From Histomonas meleagridis (lineage: Eukaryota; Parabasalia; Tritrichomonadida; Dientamoebidae), in assembly GCA_020186115.1 (NCBI GenBank), contig WSYJ01000149.1, positions 1,488,001-1,552,000 on the forward strand: a DNA stretch of 64,000 nt. The letters are read 5' to 3'. Positions 43,883-53,344 of this stretch are shown here, piece by piece; positions within the stretch are counted from its first letter, which is position 1; each line of letters begins with the position of its first letter. The translations under genes and the position numbers were made by a program. The notes beneath the pieces were generated by a model. That model saw only the letters and a list, made by a program, of their open reading frames with translations, was not told the DNA's origin and ran no database searches.

Positions 43883-46123
43883 ATGAACCCTTTGGAAAAA
43901 TCACAAAAATTCATAGGAAACAAAAATGACCTTGATGATATGGATTTAGCATTAACCACAAAACTAATTCCCCCACATGGAGTTTCAGTTGATGGGTCAC
44001 GAATTCCAGAAAAATATCACATTGTAAGAAAATTTCCAATTTTTCCAAAGGATTATGCTGACCAAGGTTATCGAGTATATAATAAAGATGGTGAGTGGTA
44101 TGTTGTTTTATGGCCATCTGCAAATCCAGATTCAAAACAAGACATCACTAATTTATCAGATGCAGTTCGCATAATGCTTGATGAATTACAAACTGCAACA
44201 AGCATCAAACCTGATACATCCAAAGTTCAAGACATACAAAAAGCGAAATCAATTGCATCCCAAATTATTCATTCATTTGATAAACGGTGTACATTACTTA
44301 AGGTAGCACTTGATGAAATTGCGCGACAAGTATCAGCACATTGTAATGAACGGGGAACATTATTATCTTTTCTCATAAATGACTTGATGGAAACATTCAA
44401 AGAAATTCCGAAGCAGTACAATTCTGCTCTGAAAATTTCAAAGAAAGAAGTTGATCAACTCAAAGTTTCACTTGAAGCAAAAGATTTAGAACTTCAATCT
44501 CAATCGAAGAATTACAAAGAGCAAATATCGCTTTTAATGTTAGAACGAAAGATCGAAAAAGAATGGCGCGAACAAATAAATGAACAAATCAAGAAATGGA
44601 AAAATGATTTCGAGTCATATAAAGAAAGAGCGCAAAACCAAATCAAAATCGAAAAAGAAATCTTAGAACATCAAATGGAAGGACTAAATGATATAATAAC
44701 TGAACTTCGACTCGAAAACGATTCTTTAAAAGAACAAATTCAATTTCAACGAAATGAATTATTGAAGTCAGAGAAAAAATATATTTTATTTGAGAAGCAA
44801 ATCCAAATATTAAGTCAAAAGAACGAAAGACTTAAATTAAAGCTATCTAAATCCGAGAATTTCAAATCACAAGAAATTACTATTCAAGACAATCAAATTA
44901 ATGACATTTGTAATGAACTTGTGAATGAATCGATGCTGAAAAGTTTAATAACAAATTATACGCCAGAAAAAGAAATTCACATTTTAAGTAATAATGAGAT
45001 TTCGAAAATAACTTTCGATTTAATGAATGAAATGTATAACACATTAGCATTTGATCCATTTGATGATTTTTATACAAAACATTTAATAGTAACTGAAGAT
45101 AACTTAATACACGCGTCAGAAATCGCTCGGAATTATATTGTCTCGATTAAAAATACTGAAAACACATTTCTTTTTTCGAAATTAATTTTTTCTTTTTTGA
45201 AACGTGAAATTCCAATTGGCGTCTTAATGAATTTAATTCGTTTTTATGGATTTTATCAATCAAAACCATTCCAAATCAAAAATATCATTGAACAAGAAAA
45301 TGGAATTCCTTTAATACCAATTACGATAATCTTTAATTTAATAAAATTAATGTTTGTGAAATTAGGGGATGTATTTATTAATTCATTAATTGAAGAAATG
45401 AAAACATTTCAAATTGAAGAAAGACATGAAAAATATATTTCGTTTGATTCTGTTTTAAAAGTTATTTCTGAGAAATTAATTGTTTTTTATAGCCAAAAAT
45501 ATACTGACGCGATAAGTTCATTCAATAGAACATTTATTCGATATAAAAGAAATATTCTTTCGAACGTCGGTAATGAGAATTCACATGTCGCAAGACTCGA
45601 TTGGAAGAATTTTAATGAATTAATGAAAAAGTTTCGAACTGATTTAAAAGATAATGATATTATAAAAATGTATTTTAATTGTTTAATATATTCTGATTCG
45701 ATCGGAAGTATCACGTTGGATGCTTTTGATACTTTATGTTTATCAAAACAAATTCACGTCGACTTAATTGATGTTCCTGGGTATAAGTTCCGGAATACAA
45801 TAAAAAATGATATACCGCAAAATATGGTCGCGAAAATAGAAAATGAATGGAATGATAACTTAAAAATAAAAATAAATAACTCGATGACTGAGTTAAATAA
45901 GAATGATATAATGCAAAATAAAGTTTTATTGTTATCGAATATTATTAATATAATAGAAAGCTATTTAAATAATAAAGACGCAGGTCCTCTTTTATTAATG
46001 ATGCTAAAAGAGGCAGCATATATTATAGAAAAGGAAACAATTCCATTTGCGTCTGATTTATCATTTGATAATTGTCTTTCGATTCTTGGAAATCAATTTT
46101 CAGTTTTAAATTTAAGGAATTGA
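43883..46123 (+). CDS. Axonemal dynein light-chain-domain protein (AXDND1/DNALI1-like), coiled coil
   Basis: A 746-residue protein. Residues about 130-190 (FDKRCTLLKVALDEIARQVS then AHCNERGTLLSFLINDL) match the axonemal dynein light-chain domain of DNALI1/p28, where the pattern is FDELIRQVTINCAERGLLL. Coiled coil runs over about 190-345 as in that family. The C-terminal 400 residues are helical, without an assignment. The N-terminus has SRIPEKYHIVRKFPIFPKDY. p28 light chains attach inner-arm dyneins, and AXDND1 is a longer animal relative. A flagellar axoneme role is likely for this motile flagellate. Its large size favours an AXDND1-like protein over p28 itself. Confidence 0.62.
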   Translation: MNPLEKSQKFIGNKNDLDDMDLALTTKLIPPHGVSVDGSRIPEKYHIVRKFPIFPKDYADQGYRVYNKDGEWYVVLWPSANPDSKQDITNLSDAVRIMLDELQTATSIKPDTSKVQDIQKAKSIASQIIHSFDKRCTLLKVALDEIARQVSAHCNERGTLLSFLINDLMETFKEIPKQYNSALKISKKEVDQLKVSLEAKDLELQSQSKNYKEQISLLMLERKIEKEWREQINEQIKKWKNDFESYKERAQNQIKIEKEILEHQMEGLNDIITELRLENDSLKEQIQFQRNELLKSEKKYILFEKQIQILSQKNERLKLKLSKSENFKSQEITIQDNQINDICNELVNESMLKSLITNYTPEKEIHILSNNEISKITFDLMNEMYNTLAFDPFDDFYTKHLIVTEDNLIHASEIARNYIVSIKNTENTFLFSKLIFSFLKREIPIGVLMNLIRFYGFYQSKPFQIKNIIEQENGIPLIPITIIFNLIKLMFVKLGDVFINSLIEEMKTFQIEERHEKYISFDSVLKVISEKLIVFYSQKYTDAISSFNRTFIRYKRNILSNVGNENSHVARLDWKNFNELMKKFRTDLKDNDIIKMYFNCLIYSDSIGSITLDAFDTLCLSKQIHVDLIDVPGYKFRNTIKNDIPQNMVAKIENEWNDNLKIKINNSMTELNKNDIMQNKVLLLSNIINIIESYLNNKDAGPLLLMMLKEAAYIIEKETIPFASDLSFDNCLSILGNQFSVLNLRN

Positions 46124-46353
46124 ACAAAAGAAAATTAGCATTCAAGAAATTCATATATTCTTGAGCTTAGCAATTTCGTCGGTGAGACATATGGAAAGAT
46201 TGGATAGATTGGCGGTGAAGGCGTATGCTATTGATGATGTGATTAATACAATTTCTAATGAATAAATAAATAAAAATTTGGTCAATAAATATTATAAATA
46301 TATCAAAATAAAGTGTTAAGTAGTATACAATTACAATATATTTAATTTTCCAT

Positions 46354-46417
46354 TTGATGTAATTGTTCGGAACAAACGTCGAATCAATGAACTCAATCGC
46401 ATGACCATTTTTAGTGA
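46354..46417 (-). pseudogene. Relic of the two-span membrane protein family
   Basis: The minus strand reads ATEFIDSTFVPNNYI-like sequence (AIEFIDSTFVPNNYI), corresponding to VIEFINSTFVPNNYIDIP near the end of the conserved domain of the genes at 39854 and 42229. Only about 60 bp remain. It is a third family member or an insertion scar. Confidence 0.6.
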
Positions 46418-46574
46418 TTTTTATATACCTTTTTCGCCTAATTTTGTTTTCAATATTGGATTTCAATATGACCAATTCATGATATAACAACATAATTGAA
46501 GAGATATCTCAATTAATTGTTAAGTATTAAACAATTACCATAAATTTAATTTTCTATAATTAAACAGATTTAGG

Positions 46575-47390
46575 GAAACACTTCTATCAATAAATCAAGC
46601 AATTTTTAGTTTGAATGAAGAAAATTTCTCTAGATCTTTGGGCTTAATAATCAACAAATTTGATGAAATCTATCCTTTATCTTATGATTTAATCATTATT
46701 CAAATGATATATTATTCCTTTGTAATTAAAAACAATAAAGTAAATTTATTTTTGAATATTATACAAGAAATAAGAAAATTTGAAGAGTGTAATAAAATCA
46801 ATTCGAATATATTTGATGTTTTTGGTCGATTTCTTAATGGTAAACATCATTTGAATATAAAAATATATTATTAGGTATTTGACTAATATTTACAATTCCA
46901 TTTTATTGGTACTTAAATTAATAACACAATTCTAATTAACTATATAGTTCTATGTAATCTGATCGGTATATGAATTGTTTTCATTTTGCTTCATTTTGCT
47001 TCATTTTTAAATCCTTAAAAACAACTTTAAGTACTGTTGTACTTGGGGATACTATCTGTAAATATTCTTTGATAATAAATCAAAAGAATTTAATAAATTA
47101 GAAGAATTAGGAAAGCTTTGTATTTTGTATCATAATGATGAAATATTTTCATTTTTACTTAAAGAAGGAATGAAAATCAATGATGATATTAATAATGAAG
47201 CAGCAAATATTGGAATATTTTCTGAATTATCATTCAAATCCGCATGATATTTTGGTGCTTTCAGCAGGATCAAGAAATATTTGGAAATAATACAAATTGT
47301 TTAATACTGCACTTATCTATGCATCTGAAAAAGGTTATACAGAAATAGTTAAATTACTTCTTGAGCAAGAATTCAAAATAATGGATCAAT
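46575..47390 (+). pseudogene. DUF3447/ankyrin gene relic
   Basis: Begins like the gene at 29528 (FSLNEENFSRSLGLIINKFD, DLIIIQMIYYSF) but stops at 46874. Later blocks reappear in other frames: LEELGKLCILYHNDEIFSFL, KEGMKINDDINNEAANIG, then a spacer-like stretch and TALIYASEKGYTEIVKLLLE. The DUF3447 core is deleted, and several frame changes and stops are present. A single ankyrin unit with a locus-2-type spacer end (TTTAATACTGCACTT) survives, showing that the unit-plus-spacer arrangement is shared by a third locus. Confidence 0.75.
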
Positions 47391-47616
47391 TCCAATAATA
47401 TTCAAATTACATGTAATTCCAAACATTCGTACACAAATCACCAAATTTCTGTATTTTTGTTGACGTGGGTTTTGATTCAGGCTGTTATTATCAAAATATA
47501 TAAATAAAAAATTACATAAAAATCAAATATTCTAAAATACATCAGAAGCCATATTTGAATGATTTGGTAATCTTTCTTTATTTACAAATTATTTTATATT
47601 TCGATAATTCTTCTGA

Positions 47617-47829
47617 GATAAATATGTAATTGTTGAATGCAATTTCATAAAATTGGAAAAAAAGATAGTACAAGATATAATGAAAGACTTAAAATTTGTT
47701 GATCTCAACAATGTTTCATATTTTATGAGAAGCACCGAGAAGCTAAAGTTGAGTATAGTAGAGAATGATATGTGTGGCATATATGTTCGCAATGAACTTT
47801 CTGGATGGGCGTTAGACAAATGTTGCTAG
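47617..47829 (+). pseudogene. Coding-like fragment without start
   Basis: The plus-strand frame DKYVIVECNFIKLEKKIVQD, then IMKDLKFVDLNNVSYFMRST, then a stretch ending GWALDKCC and TAG. 70 codons, no ATG at its start, no recognised family. Composition is more protein-like than that of the antisense frame over the same bases. Probably the 3' end of a lost gene. Confidence 0.3.
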
Positions 47830-48202
47830 AAGAGATTTAACAATTTCGAAAGAAGCATTATATACAAATCAATTTATTTTCTAAGAAAATAAACATCATT
47901 TATCGAAACTTCTTCTCATCTTACAACATATTTATTTTATTTTGTTCGAAATTGGTATAAATAAAAAAATTGTTTCGAAGATTTTGTGGTTTTCTTTATC
48001 CAATTTGCTTCAAACATTTTTGTCAGAATTTTCAAAGTGTGAAAAGTCAAAACCGATTTTTGAACTGAAACCGAAATACTAAATTTTTTTGTGAAAATTG
48101 TAACTAAATTATAATGTTTCCAATCAATTTATTCCACGTTTTTGATTGTACCACATATTGTAATATTTATTCTTTATTATGCTATCTAATGTTCTAATTT
48201 TA
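47830..48202. other. Convergent intergenic region
   Basis: AT-rich 3' flank; no feature seen. Confidence 0.4.
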
Positions 48203-49321
48203 TTAATGTCTCAATTTCTGGAAACTGTTCCGATGCGGAAGTCCGCTTGACTCTCTCACGATGTTTCCACCGAATCTCATTAACTCGTTTGTTATTGGTG
48301 ATGGAGTCTTAGCACCGAATGAGAACGATCCCTTCAATACAGTACTTCCTGGTCTAGCCCTCATCCTTGTTCCCATTTGCTTTAATAATGTCCTTGGACT
48401 TGCAATTGGTGTATTACTCTGTTGTTCTGAAGAATGATTTAAAATCCTCATAAACGTTCTCTCGGTTATCGACGGTTTTATAACCGCTATCCCTTCAGAA
48501 CCCCATTGCACTTTTACCCCCTCGAGCCAGGGGTGGTCCATTGCTTCCTTCGCCGATAGCCTTGATGCGGAATCCGGATTGAGGAGCTTCGTGATAAGGT
48601 CGCTACAAAACATGGAAACATGCTCCGGTATGTCGAAAACACCGCTCTTGATCTGTTTGAATATGATAACTTGGTTGGATCCACGCCATGGCAATTCACC
48701 TGTTACCATGATATATAAAATAACACCACAACTCCACATATCTGCCGCACGACCATCATAAGATTGGCCATCAATGATCTCTGGTGCGGCATATGCTGGT
48801 GAGCCACATGGTGTAGCACACATTTGCCCTGGATTTGCAAATCGTGAGAAACCAAAATCAATGATTTTGATGTTCCCATTTGGATCCATAAGTATGTTTT
48901 CGGGTTTGAGATCTCTGTGTGCAATTCCTTGATCATGGATATACTTGACTGTTTCAAGAATCTGTTTGAAAATACACTTGGATGATTCTTCACTAATTAA
49001 ACTTGATTCAGATATTTTGTTCATTAATGTGTCACCTTTACATAATTCCATTATTAAATAAAAAAATGATGAATCAACAAGGAAATCATATATCTTTATG
49101 ATTCCAGGATGATCCATATTGAGTACTACGCGAACTTCACGTTCAAATCGTTCGATATCTGCTTGAGTATTCATGTTTGCTTTGGGAATTATTTTGACTG
49201 CATACTTATTATGGGTTTCTATATCTTGTCCTTCTTTTACGAGGCTAAATGAACCCTTCCCTAAAGTATGACCAAGATTATACTTGCCAATGAATGGTGG
49301 AAGGCATGCCCACGATGACAT
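48203..49321 (-). CDS. CAMK-like serine/threonine protein kinase
   Basis: A 372-residue protein. The kinase domain spans about residues 13-270: glycine loop LGKGSFSLVKEG, VAIK-equivalent YAVKIIPK, alpha-C Glu in FEREVRVV, catalytic loop HRDLKPEN, DFGFSR, activation segment with CGSPAYAAPE, and DMWSCGVILYIMVTGELPW. All catalytic residues are present. The overall look is CAMK/CAMKL (SNF1/AMPK-like fold). The C-terminal 100 residues are Ser/Arg-rich and lack a recognisable calmodulin-binding or KA1 domain. Upstream (minus strand) lie AACGGAC and ACCGA words within 60 bp. Confidence 0.92.
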   Translation of the reverse strand: MSSWACLPPFIGKYNLGHTLGKGSFSLVKEGQDIETHNKYAVKIIPKANMNTQADIERFEREVRVVLNMDHPGIIKIYDFLVDSSFFYLIMELCKGDTLMNKISESSLISEESSKCIFKQILETVKYIHDQGIAHRDLKPENILMDPNGNIKIIDFGFSRFANPGQMCATPCGSPAYAAPEIIDGQSYDGRAADMWSCGVILYIMVTGELPWRGSNQVIIFKQIKSGVFDIPEHVSMFCSDLITKLLNPDSASRLSAKEAMDHPWLEGVKVQWGSEGIAVIKPSITERTFMRILNHSSEQQSNTPIASPRTLLKQMGTRMRARPGSTVLKGSFSFGAKTPSPITNELMRFGGNIVRESSGLPHRNSFQKLRH

Positions 49322-49924
49322 TAAATTAATCGGTTTTTTCAGTTTAAACTTTCATAACGTCCGTTTCAAAACGCATACAAAAAGTTGTTATAATGCCAAA
49401 AATCAGGACACTATACAAATGAAAATTTCTTGTAATAAAAGATATTAAAATTTATATTTTATGAATTTTAAGGAGGCCAATAATTCATTCAATTTTATTT
49501 TATTTTCATTTATATGTATATCAAGTTATTTAGCTGAAATTTAACAAAATTTCGTCTGTTGTTTGGCAAAGCCGGTAAATTTTGGTTGAAAATTGAATCG
49601 AAAACAACGTTGCCGTTACATATAAAAACTGCATACAAAAAATCTAACAACTAACATCCCGTTCACGACCAAATTATTCAAAATACTGATTTAGCATACC
49701 TATCTCATGCCTTTCTAGAGTAAAATCAGAAAATGAGCAATTGCCACATGACATATGTCTCTTAATATTTTTTCCAAATCACTTCTCAAGATTTAAGTTA
49801 TAACATTTTTATTAATTCGAATTTATAACACGAGAAATAGAAATGTACCTCAAAGGGAACACGAAACTTCATCATTAAAAGGAAAGAAAACCTGATATTC
49901 ATATATATTTTTAACATAATATAA
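49322..49924. other. Intergenic, AT-rich
   Basis: No gene. Promoter side of the kinase and 3' flank of the Rab gene. Confidence 0.5.
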
Positions 49925-50509
49925 CTAACATTTACATCGCTTGTCCTCCATAGGTTTTGGTATATCTTTTTTATATGGATCAATTTTCCCTTCTTCAATC
50001 TTCTTTTGGATTTGCATAATGCATGAATCAATGGCTTGAGAAACGTTTTCGCCTGTTTTTGCAGAAGCTTCGAAGTAAGTCATGTTTTTTGTTCTTGCGT
50101 AGTTCTCTGCCTCTTCTTTTGAGACTTTGCGTTCAAGATCTGATTTATTTCCGATTAAAACAAGTGTAACGTCAGAACCTTCTACTTCTTTGATTTCATT
50201 TATCCATTTTTCTGTGTTGTTTAATGAATCTACTGATGTTAAATCGAACAATATCAATGCACCTAATGAATTTCTGAAATAAGATCGCGTTAAAGCAAGA
50301 AAAACCTCTTGCCCTGAAGTGTCCCATATTTGAAGATTTGCTCTTTGATTTTTTATTGTTAATTCTTTTGAAAAGAATTCAACACCTTCAGTTGGTCTTA
50401 AAGAATCTCTATATTCATCCTGAAAAAACCTCACCAGAAAAGATGTTTTTCCTACCCCACTGTCTCCAAGAACAATAATCTTGATTATAAATTCGGAATT
50501 CCCAAGCAT
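49925..50509 (-). CDS. Rab-family small GTPase
   Basis: A 194-residue protein: G1 GDSGVGKT, G3 WDTSGQEVF (Ser for the usual Ala, catalytic Gln kept), G4 GNKSD, G5 ASAKTG, C-terminus DKRCKC for prenylation. It is closest in look to the protein at 54879 (shared LIGNKSD, KTGENV and effector-loop PTEGVEF/PTHGVEF), so the two are lineage-specific Rab paralogues. AACGGTT lies 7 bp and a TCACA initiator-like word immediately before the ATG. Confidence 0.93.
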   Translation of the reverse strand: MLGNSEFIIKIIVLGDSGVGKTSFLVRFFQDEYRDSLRPTEGVEFFSKELTIKNQRANLQIWDTSGQEVFLALTRSYFRNSLGALILFDLTSVDSLNNTEKWINEIKEVEGSDVTLVLIGNKSDLERKVSKEEAENYARTKNMTYFEASAKTGENVSQAIDSCIMQIQKKIEEGKIDPYKKDIPKPMEDKRCKC

Positions 50510-50516
50510 TAATGTG

Positions 50517-50523
50517 AACGGTT
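50517..50523 (-). promoter_or_regulatory. AACCGTT element
   Basis: AACGGTT on the plus strand reads AACCGTT toward the Rab gene, only 7 bp from its ATG. It is followed by TTCACATTA, which fits the trichomonad Inr pattern TCAYW. Confidence 0.5.
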
Positions 50524-50742
50524 AATTATGCATTGAAATTATTCGATCGAATAAATGCCACTTTTTAGTAGATGGCAGAATATTTGTTACGGCGATTTTA
50601 TGTAAACCTATGTAAAAGTTGAGTCAAAATGGACTTCGGAGCGAAACCCGATGCTTAGATATACTAGGTATCTAAAATAATGATGAGAATGGTTTCTGTT
50701 GAAGCTTTAAAGAACTTGCTCAAAAATATATGTTTATAATCA

Positions 50743-50795
50743 AGAGATATATCAATTTTTTTATTTTTGTTATCGATAGAAAAAGTGTCATTTTG
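50743..50795. repeat. Dispersed repeat, copy 1
   Basis: Shares an exact 25-bp core (50771-50795, starting TATCGATAGAAAAAGTG) and an AGAGATA-ATCAATTTTTT block with 53223-53278, in the same orientation. The two copies flank the relic-rich interval with the RING, ARPC1 and dehydrogenase fragments. Confidence 0.65.
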
Positions 50796-50982
50796 CACGA
50801 TAGTTTTATTGAAGAACTGTTTTTTAATTTTAACATGATTTTTAAAGACACACTGTGTCAAAATTAATTTCAATTCTTTTGATTTTAAAACATTCCAAAT
50901 ACAAAATCAACAAATTTTTATTTGAATTATAACTGCGTTTCCAATTTTTTGTTTTTTTAAAGGTTTAATTGGTTTTTTTATT

Positions 50983-51258
50983 TCATTTTTTTCCAATTTT
51001 TGCTCTTCCGCAAATCAATTCTTTTCTTTTTTCCATTTCCTCAAAATTAATTACTTGTAATTGTCCTATTTCATTCTCATTTTTATTTAACTTTTTATTT
51101 TCCATAATTTTTGCATTACAAATATTACACACACCATCAATTACACAATTCACATGAAACACATTCCCACAACCAAAAGCAATTATATCACTTTGTCCAA
51201 GTAATTTATTACAATTCATACATTTTATTATTATATTCCAAACCCATACATAACTCAT
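50983..51258 (-). pseudogene. RING-finger C-terminal fragment (Vps18/Vps11-like)
   Basis: A frame of 91 codons with CMNCNKLLGQSDIIAFGCGN and VFHVNCVIDGVCNIC: a C-x2-C...C-x-x-x-FH-x2-C...C-x2-C RING arrangement like that at the end of HOPS/CORVET subunits. In another frame upstream (about 51270-51345) lies a helical stretch (REKNEFEMGLLEIKKNEAAN), typical of the sequence preceding such RINGs, so a frameshift separates them. Nothing further upstream is recognisable. Likely a truncated copy. Confidence 0.45.
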
Positions 51259-51367
51259 TAATTTTTAAAAGTTGTTTATTTGCAGCCTCATTTTTTTTAA
51301 TTTCCAACAAACCCATTTCAAACTCATTTTTCTCACGAATTGATCTAAAGAAATGAATTACAATTGA

Positions 51368-51736
51368 TCCCACAACATCAACGGTTTACCATTATTGGCT
51401 TTAGCTTTCATTAGCAACACTGCTTTGGTTGGAGCTGGTCTCGACTGAGCACCACGTCTTTACGTCTTAAATGGCGATGATTGGGAAGACCTTGGTTTAA
51501 TTGATATCGCCGAAATTCGTGAAAAGGTAGCTGGTGGTTCCTCATCCTCATTTACTTCAAGAGCCGCTGCTTTTGGTGGTAAGGATGTTACCAAGAGTGA
51601 AGGAATCCATAACAACATTATCCTTGGAATTCGCGTTACCAAGAATGCTTTCACCACATGCGCAAATGATGGCAAACTTGGTATTTGGCCATTTGATGCC
51701 CTTAAGAATCACTTCAAAGGTAAAAATCTCTTCTGA
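51368..51736 (+). pseudogene. ARPC1 (Arp2/3 complex WD40 subunit) 3' fragment
   Basis: The plus frame encodes INGLPLLALAFISNTALVGA then GLD and an in-frame TGA. It continues APRLYVLNGDDWEDLGLIDI and ends IILGIRVTKNAFTTCANDGK then LGIWPFDALKNHFKGKNLF and TGA. This matches the last WD repeats of ARPC1 (LPLLSVSFVSENSVVAAGHD with C.P, and TTGIDGAMTIWDF). The TGA lies where ARPC1 has a Cys-like position. The first five to six blades are absent. Codon use is C/G-richer than the surroundings, like an expressed gene, so the copy is young. Confidence 0.75.
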
Positions 51737-51956
51737 GTAAAATAGGCATCCTATAGATGGTTTTATGAGGGAATTCCTTGTTGAAAAAAATTCGAAGAAT
51801 ATAGATGAGTTTGTGATGAAGTTTAAAATGTTATTTTCCGTTGAGTTCCTTGATGGTCACATAGTTCCCCATTTTTTGTGAGAATAATTAGTCAAAAATC
51901 CTCTTCTTCTGGATGAATTTGTCTTTTTATTCACTTTTTTCTTTTTAGGCTAAACC

Positions 51957-52832
51957 TTACTTCCCAACTTCAGTCAAGGAATTGACTTTCATATCTGTTT
52001 CACCGTCTGTGCTGAAAGACATTTCCTTGTTACGTTCTGCTTCCGAACGCAAATTCTCGGCTTTTTCAATTACACATTTGTAAGCATCTGTTCCTGTTGC
52101 AAGTCTGACTGGAGGATCCTCCATTTCGGACAGTTTCACAATCAAACTTCCTAGCTTAGCCGGGTCACCTGCTTGTTTGTGGTTCATGCTTTCATGCCAT
52201 TTCCGGAATGTTTCAAACTGAGGAGCATAGTCAGGGATATTCCTTTCCGAATATTTCACTGAACTGCCATCCAAAAAGTCGGTCTTGAAAAATCCAGGTT
52301 CGATGATGGTAGAACGAATGCCCAAAGGTTTTACTTCTTGAGCCAAACCTTCCATCAAACCTTCCACAGCGAACTTTGATGAAGCATAAATCGCTCCACC
52401 TGCCACCGAAAACACTCCTGATACTGACGTGATGGTAAAAATACGTCCTGAATGTTTTGCTCGCATATATGGAAGAACAGCACGTGTCATGTTCATTACA
52501 CCAAATACATTAGTTTCAAACTGGCTACGAATTTGCTCATCGGTGGTGTTCTCAAACCATCCCAACTGTCCGTATCCAGCATTATTCACCAGTATGTCAA
52601 TCTGGCCAAATTGTTTGATTGTAGCTTCAACGGCCGCTGATACGCTCGCTTTGTCTGTTACGTCCAATGAAAGTGTAAGCACTTTTGGATTTGTTCCAAA
52701 TTCTTTTTCAACTTTCTCCTTATTGCGAGAAGTTGCCACAACACGGCCACCTGCCCAAGGCAGCTTTGGCAATGGCTAAGCCAAGCCCGCGTCCTGCTCC
52801 TGTTATAGCAATATCAACCAAACCCTTTCCAT
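51957..52832 (-). pseudogene. Bacterial-type short-chain dehydrogenase/reductase, frameshifted
   Basis: An SDR. The Rossmann nucleotide motif TGAGRGLGLAIAKAAL is in one frame (about 52760-52820), and the rest is in another from GGRVVATSRNKEKVEKEFGT on. NNAGYG, the Ser in ITSVSG, and the YASSK catalytic Tyr/Lys (YxxxK) are all present. The product ends LTEVGK at 51957. A change of reading frame occurs at about 52765. A second lies at about 52805-52812, between a plausible original start (52832, MERVWLI) and TGAGRG. Sequence and base composition (visibly richer in G/C than the neighbours) are of bacterial type, suggesting lateral transfer followed by decay, or assembly errors. Confidence 0.8.
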
Positions 52833-53061
52833 ATTTTTTGAAACACTTCACATTTGGCCCAAAAAGTTGGTTATCAAATGGGATATTAATAGTATAGAAA
52901 AAGTGAAATTTTGAAAGCATTTCCATCGGTGTAATGTTTTAAGGTTCTATCGTCAGATTTTTTCTGTGTTTTTTGATCTGTCGAATTTTTTTGTTTGTTT
53001 AACAATATAAATCCTGTCTCCGATTTTATCTTCGCAGGAGGAGCCTCCTTGATATGGAGTC

Positions 53062-53107
53062 TTTTAGGGGGTAACGGCAAAAGGCCTTCTGCCGTTACCC
53101 CCTAAAA
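53062..53107. repeat. 46-bp near-perfect palindrome
   Basis: Centred between 53084 and 53085, with arms TTTTAGGGGGTAACGGCA and its complement around AAAAGGCCTTCT. Only one of 23 pairs mismatches (53080/53089). There is essentially no loop. It is GC-rich within an AT-rich region. It lies 230 bp upstream of the presumed start of the dehydrogenase, and next to a smaller GGAGGAGCCTCC hairpin at about 53036-53049. It may be a bacterial transcription terminator brought in with the transferred gene. Confidence 0.8.
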
Positions 53108-53222
53108 AACCATATAAAGGTACCCCTTCGAACAAAAATCGCGTCTATCAAATAATGGAGAAATCTCTTCAGATTTATGTTTTAGCAAAAATTATAATTT
53201 CCATTTTGAATATTTTTCTAAT

Positions 53223-53278
53223 AGAGATAAATCAATTTTTTCATTTAACTATCTATCGATAGAAAAAGTGTCATTTTG
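53223..53278. repeat. Dispersed repeat, copy 2
   Basis: Same orientation as 50743-50795; exact 25-bp core at 53254-53278. 2.48 kb apart. Confidence 0.65.
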
Positions 53279-53344
53279 GGGTTATTATTTGATGTACAAG
53301 TGTAAAGAAATATGAATAAAACCCATAATATGATGAATAAACTA

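Noticed and set aside
47589..47819. 76-codon minus frame
   Set aside because: It is the antisense of a more protein-like plus-strand fragment at 47617-47829.
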